Below, one piece after another: positions 4,991 to 5,402 of a DNA stretch of 5,402 nucleotides. The stretch lies in NCBI GenBank assembly GCA_003486705.1, contig DNGE01000133.1, forward strand, positions 1 through 5,402, written 5' to 3'. The stretch comes from Bacillota bacterium. GTDB taxonomy: Bacteria; Bacillota_I; Bacilli_A; MOL361; Turicibacteraceae. A model generated the notes under the pieces. It did not search any database and was not told the origin of the DNA. It saw only the letters and a program-made list of their open reading frames with translations. The translations under genes were made by a program, and so were the position numbers. Position 1 is the first letter of the stretch, and every line of letters begins with the position of its first letter.

Positions 4991-5402
4991 ATGAATAAAC
5001 AAATGATTAGCCTAATGCTAATAGGAAGTATGGGATTATTAAGTGCTTGTACCAAAACAAATGCTACCGATGACGGTCTTGTTAAAAAATCGTGTCAGTT
5101 TGCTTCAACGTATCAAATTGTTGAAAAGTTATCACTTCAAGATCAAACCGGAGCGACATCCTATGTTCTTGCAAATGAGTTTCAGTCAGAACCTGTGCTA
5201 CTACATCTTGAGTCTGAATTTTATGAGTATTTAGAAGTAGGAAAGACGTACACGATTAGTTTTGAAGGGAGTGTTTCAGTTCCCGATATTTCTGACAGCA
5301 AAATCCCAATTGATTATGTATTGAATCGCATGAACGTTAATAAAATTGTTGAAGTCGACACAGCGGGACTTGAAAACCCACAAACGCCATTAGCGTGTCG
5401 AT
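4991..5402 (+). CDS. Lipoprotein of unknown function (3' end beyond window)
   Basis: The only clear plus-strand gene. The ATG at 4991 follows AAGGGGG (4976-4982) by 8 nt, and 137 codons are visible before the window ends. The N-terminus is a lipoprotein signal: MNKQ, a hydrophobic run, and the lipobox LSAC with the lipidated cysteine at residue 20. The mature protein should therefore be anchored to the outer face of the cell membrane. It begins with a polar linker (TKTNATDDG, 21-29). A domain follows with alternating hydrophobic strands, for example PVLLHLE (68-74) and VGKTYTISFEG (83-93), which suggests a small beta-rich fold. Cysteines at 35 and 136 could form a disulfide. I do not recognise the family and see no catalytic motif. 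It is transcribed away from the pseudogene and has its own promoter. Confidence 0.9.
   Translation, partial: MNKQMISLMLIGSMGLLSACTKTNATDDGLVKKSCQFASTYQIVEKLSLQDQTGATSYVLANEFQSEPVLLHLESEFYEYLEVGKTYTISFEGSVSVPDISDSKIPIDYVLNRMNVNKIVEVDTAGLENPQTPLACR

Noticed and set aside
5043..5234. A 63-codon plus-strand frame inside the lipoprotein gene.
   Set aside because: It is an out-of-frame reading of the lipoprotein coding sequence, with no SD.

Overview
The window reads as chromosomal DNA of a low-GC Gram-positive bacterium (Bacillota). The base composition is AT-rich, start sites have strong purine-rich Shine-Dalgarno (SD) sequences at 6-8 nt spacing, and there is a lipobox lipoprotein. The gene families (two GNAT acetyltransferases, a carbon-nitrogen hydrolase, membrane proteins with a DUF6199-like C-terminus) are all common in that phylum. 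I cannot name a genus from the sequence alone. Every gene except the last lies on the minus strand, so the text is easiest to follow from high to low coordinates.

Right end: a plus-strand lipoprotein gene of unknown function (4991 onward) runs off the window, with its own promoter just upstream. Facing away from it on the minus strand is a clearly dead carbon-nitrogen hydrolase (nitrilase superfamily) gene, 4715-4281. It has lost its start codon, its catalytic glutamate, a tryptophan codon (now TGA) and its whole C-terminal half.

Centre: three minus-strand membrane-protein genes (4143 to 2344) form a likely operon. The first two are tandem paralogues with the plan TM - exported domain - TM - conserved FFFKL.YMF...DPEPTDFY loop - TM. 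The third is a small two-helix membrane protein. Their function is unknown.

Next comes a polyamine-type GNAT acetyltransferase (2109-1675). Its transcript appears to begin at an extended -10 promoter and to carry a 25-codon arginine-rich reading frame whose stop codon sits in the loop of an 11-bp hairpin just before the acetyltransferase SD. This looks like a candidate leader-peptide control region.

Left part: about 640 bp (1031-1674) hold no intact gene, only short overlapping frames that may be the remains of one. Then come a second GNAT acetyltransferase (1030-506), a small three-helix membrane protein (448-140) and a strong intrinsic terminator (113-141). The first 30 bases may contain the start of another minus-strand gene.

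There is no sign of a mobile element, CRISPR array, tRNA or rRNA. The area looks like a slowly eroding accessory stretch: short single-purpose genes, one certain pseudogene and one probable remnant. The most interesting parts are the paralogous membrane operon and the leader in front of the polyamine-type acetyltransferase.
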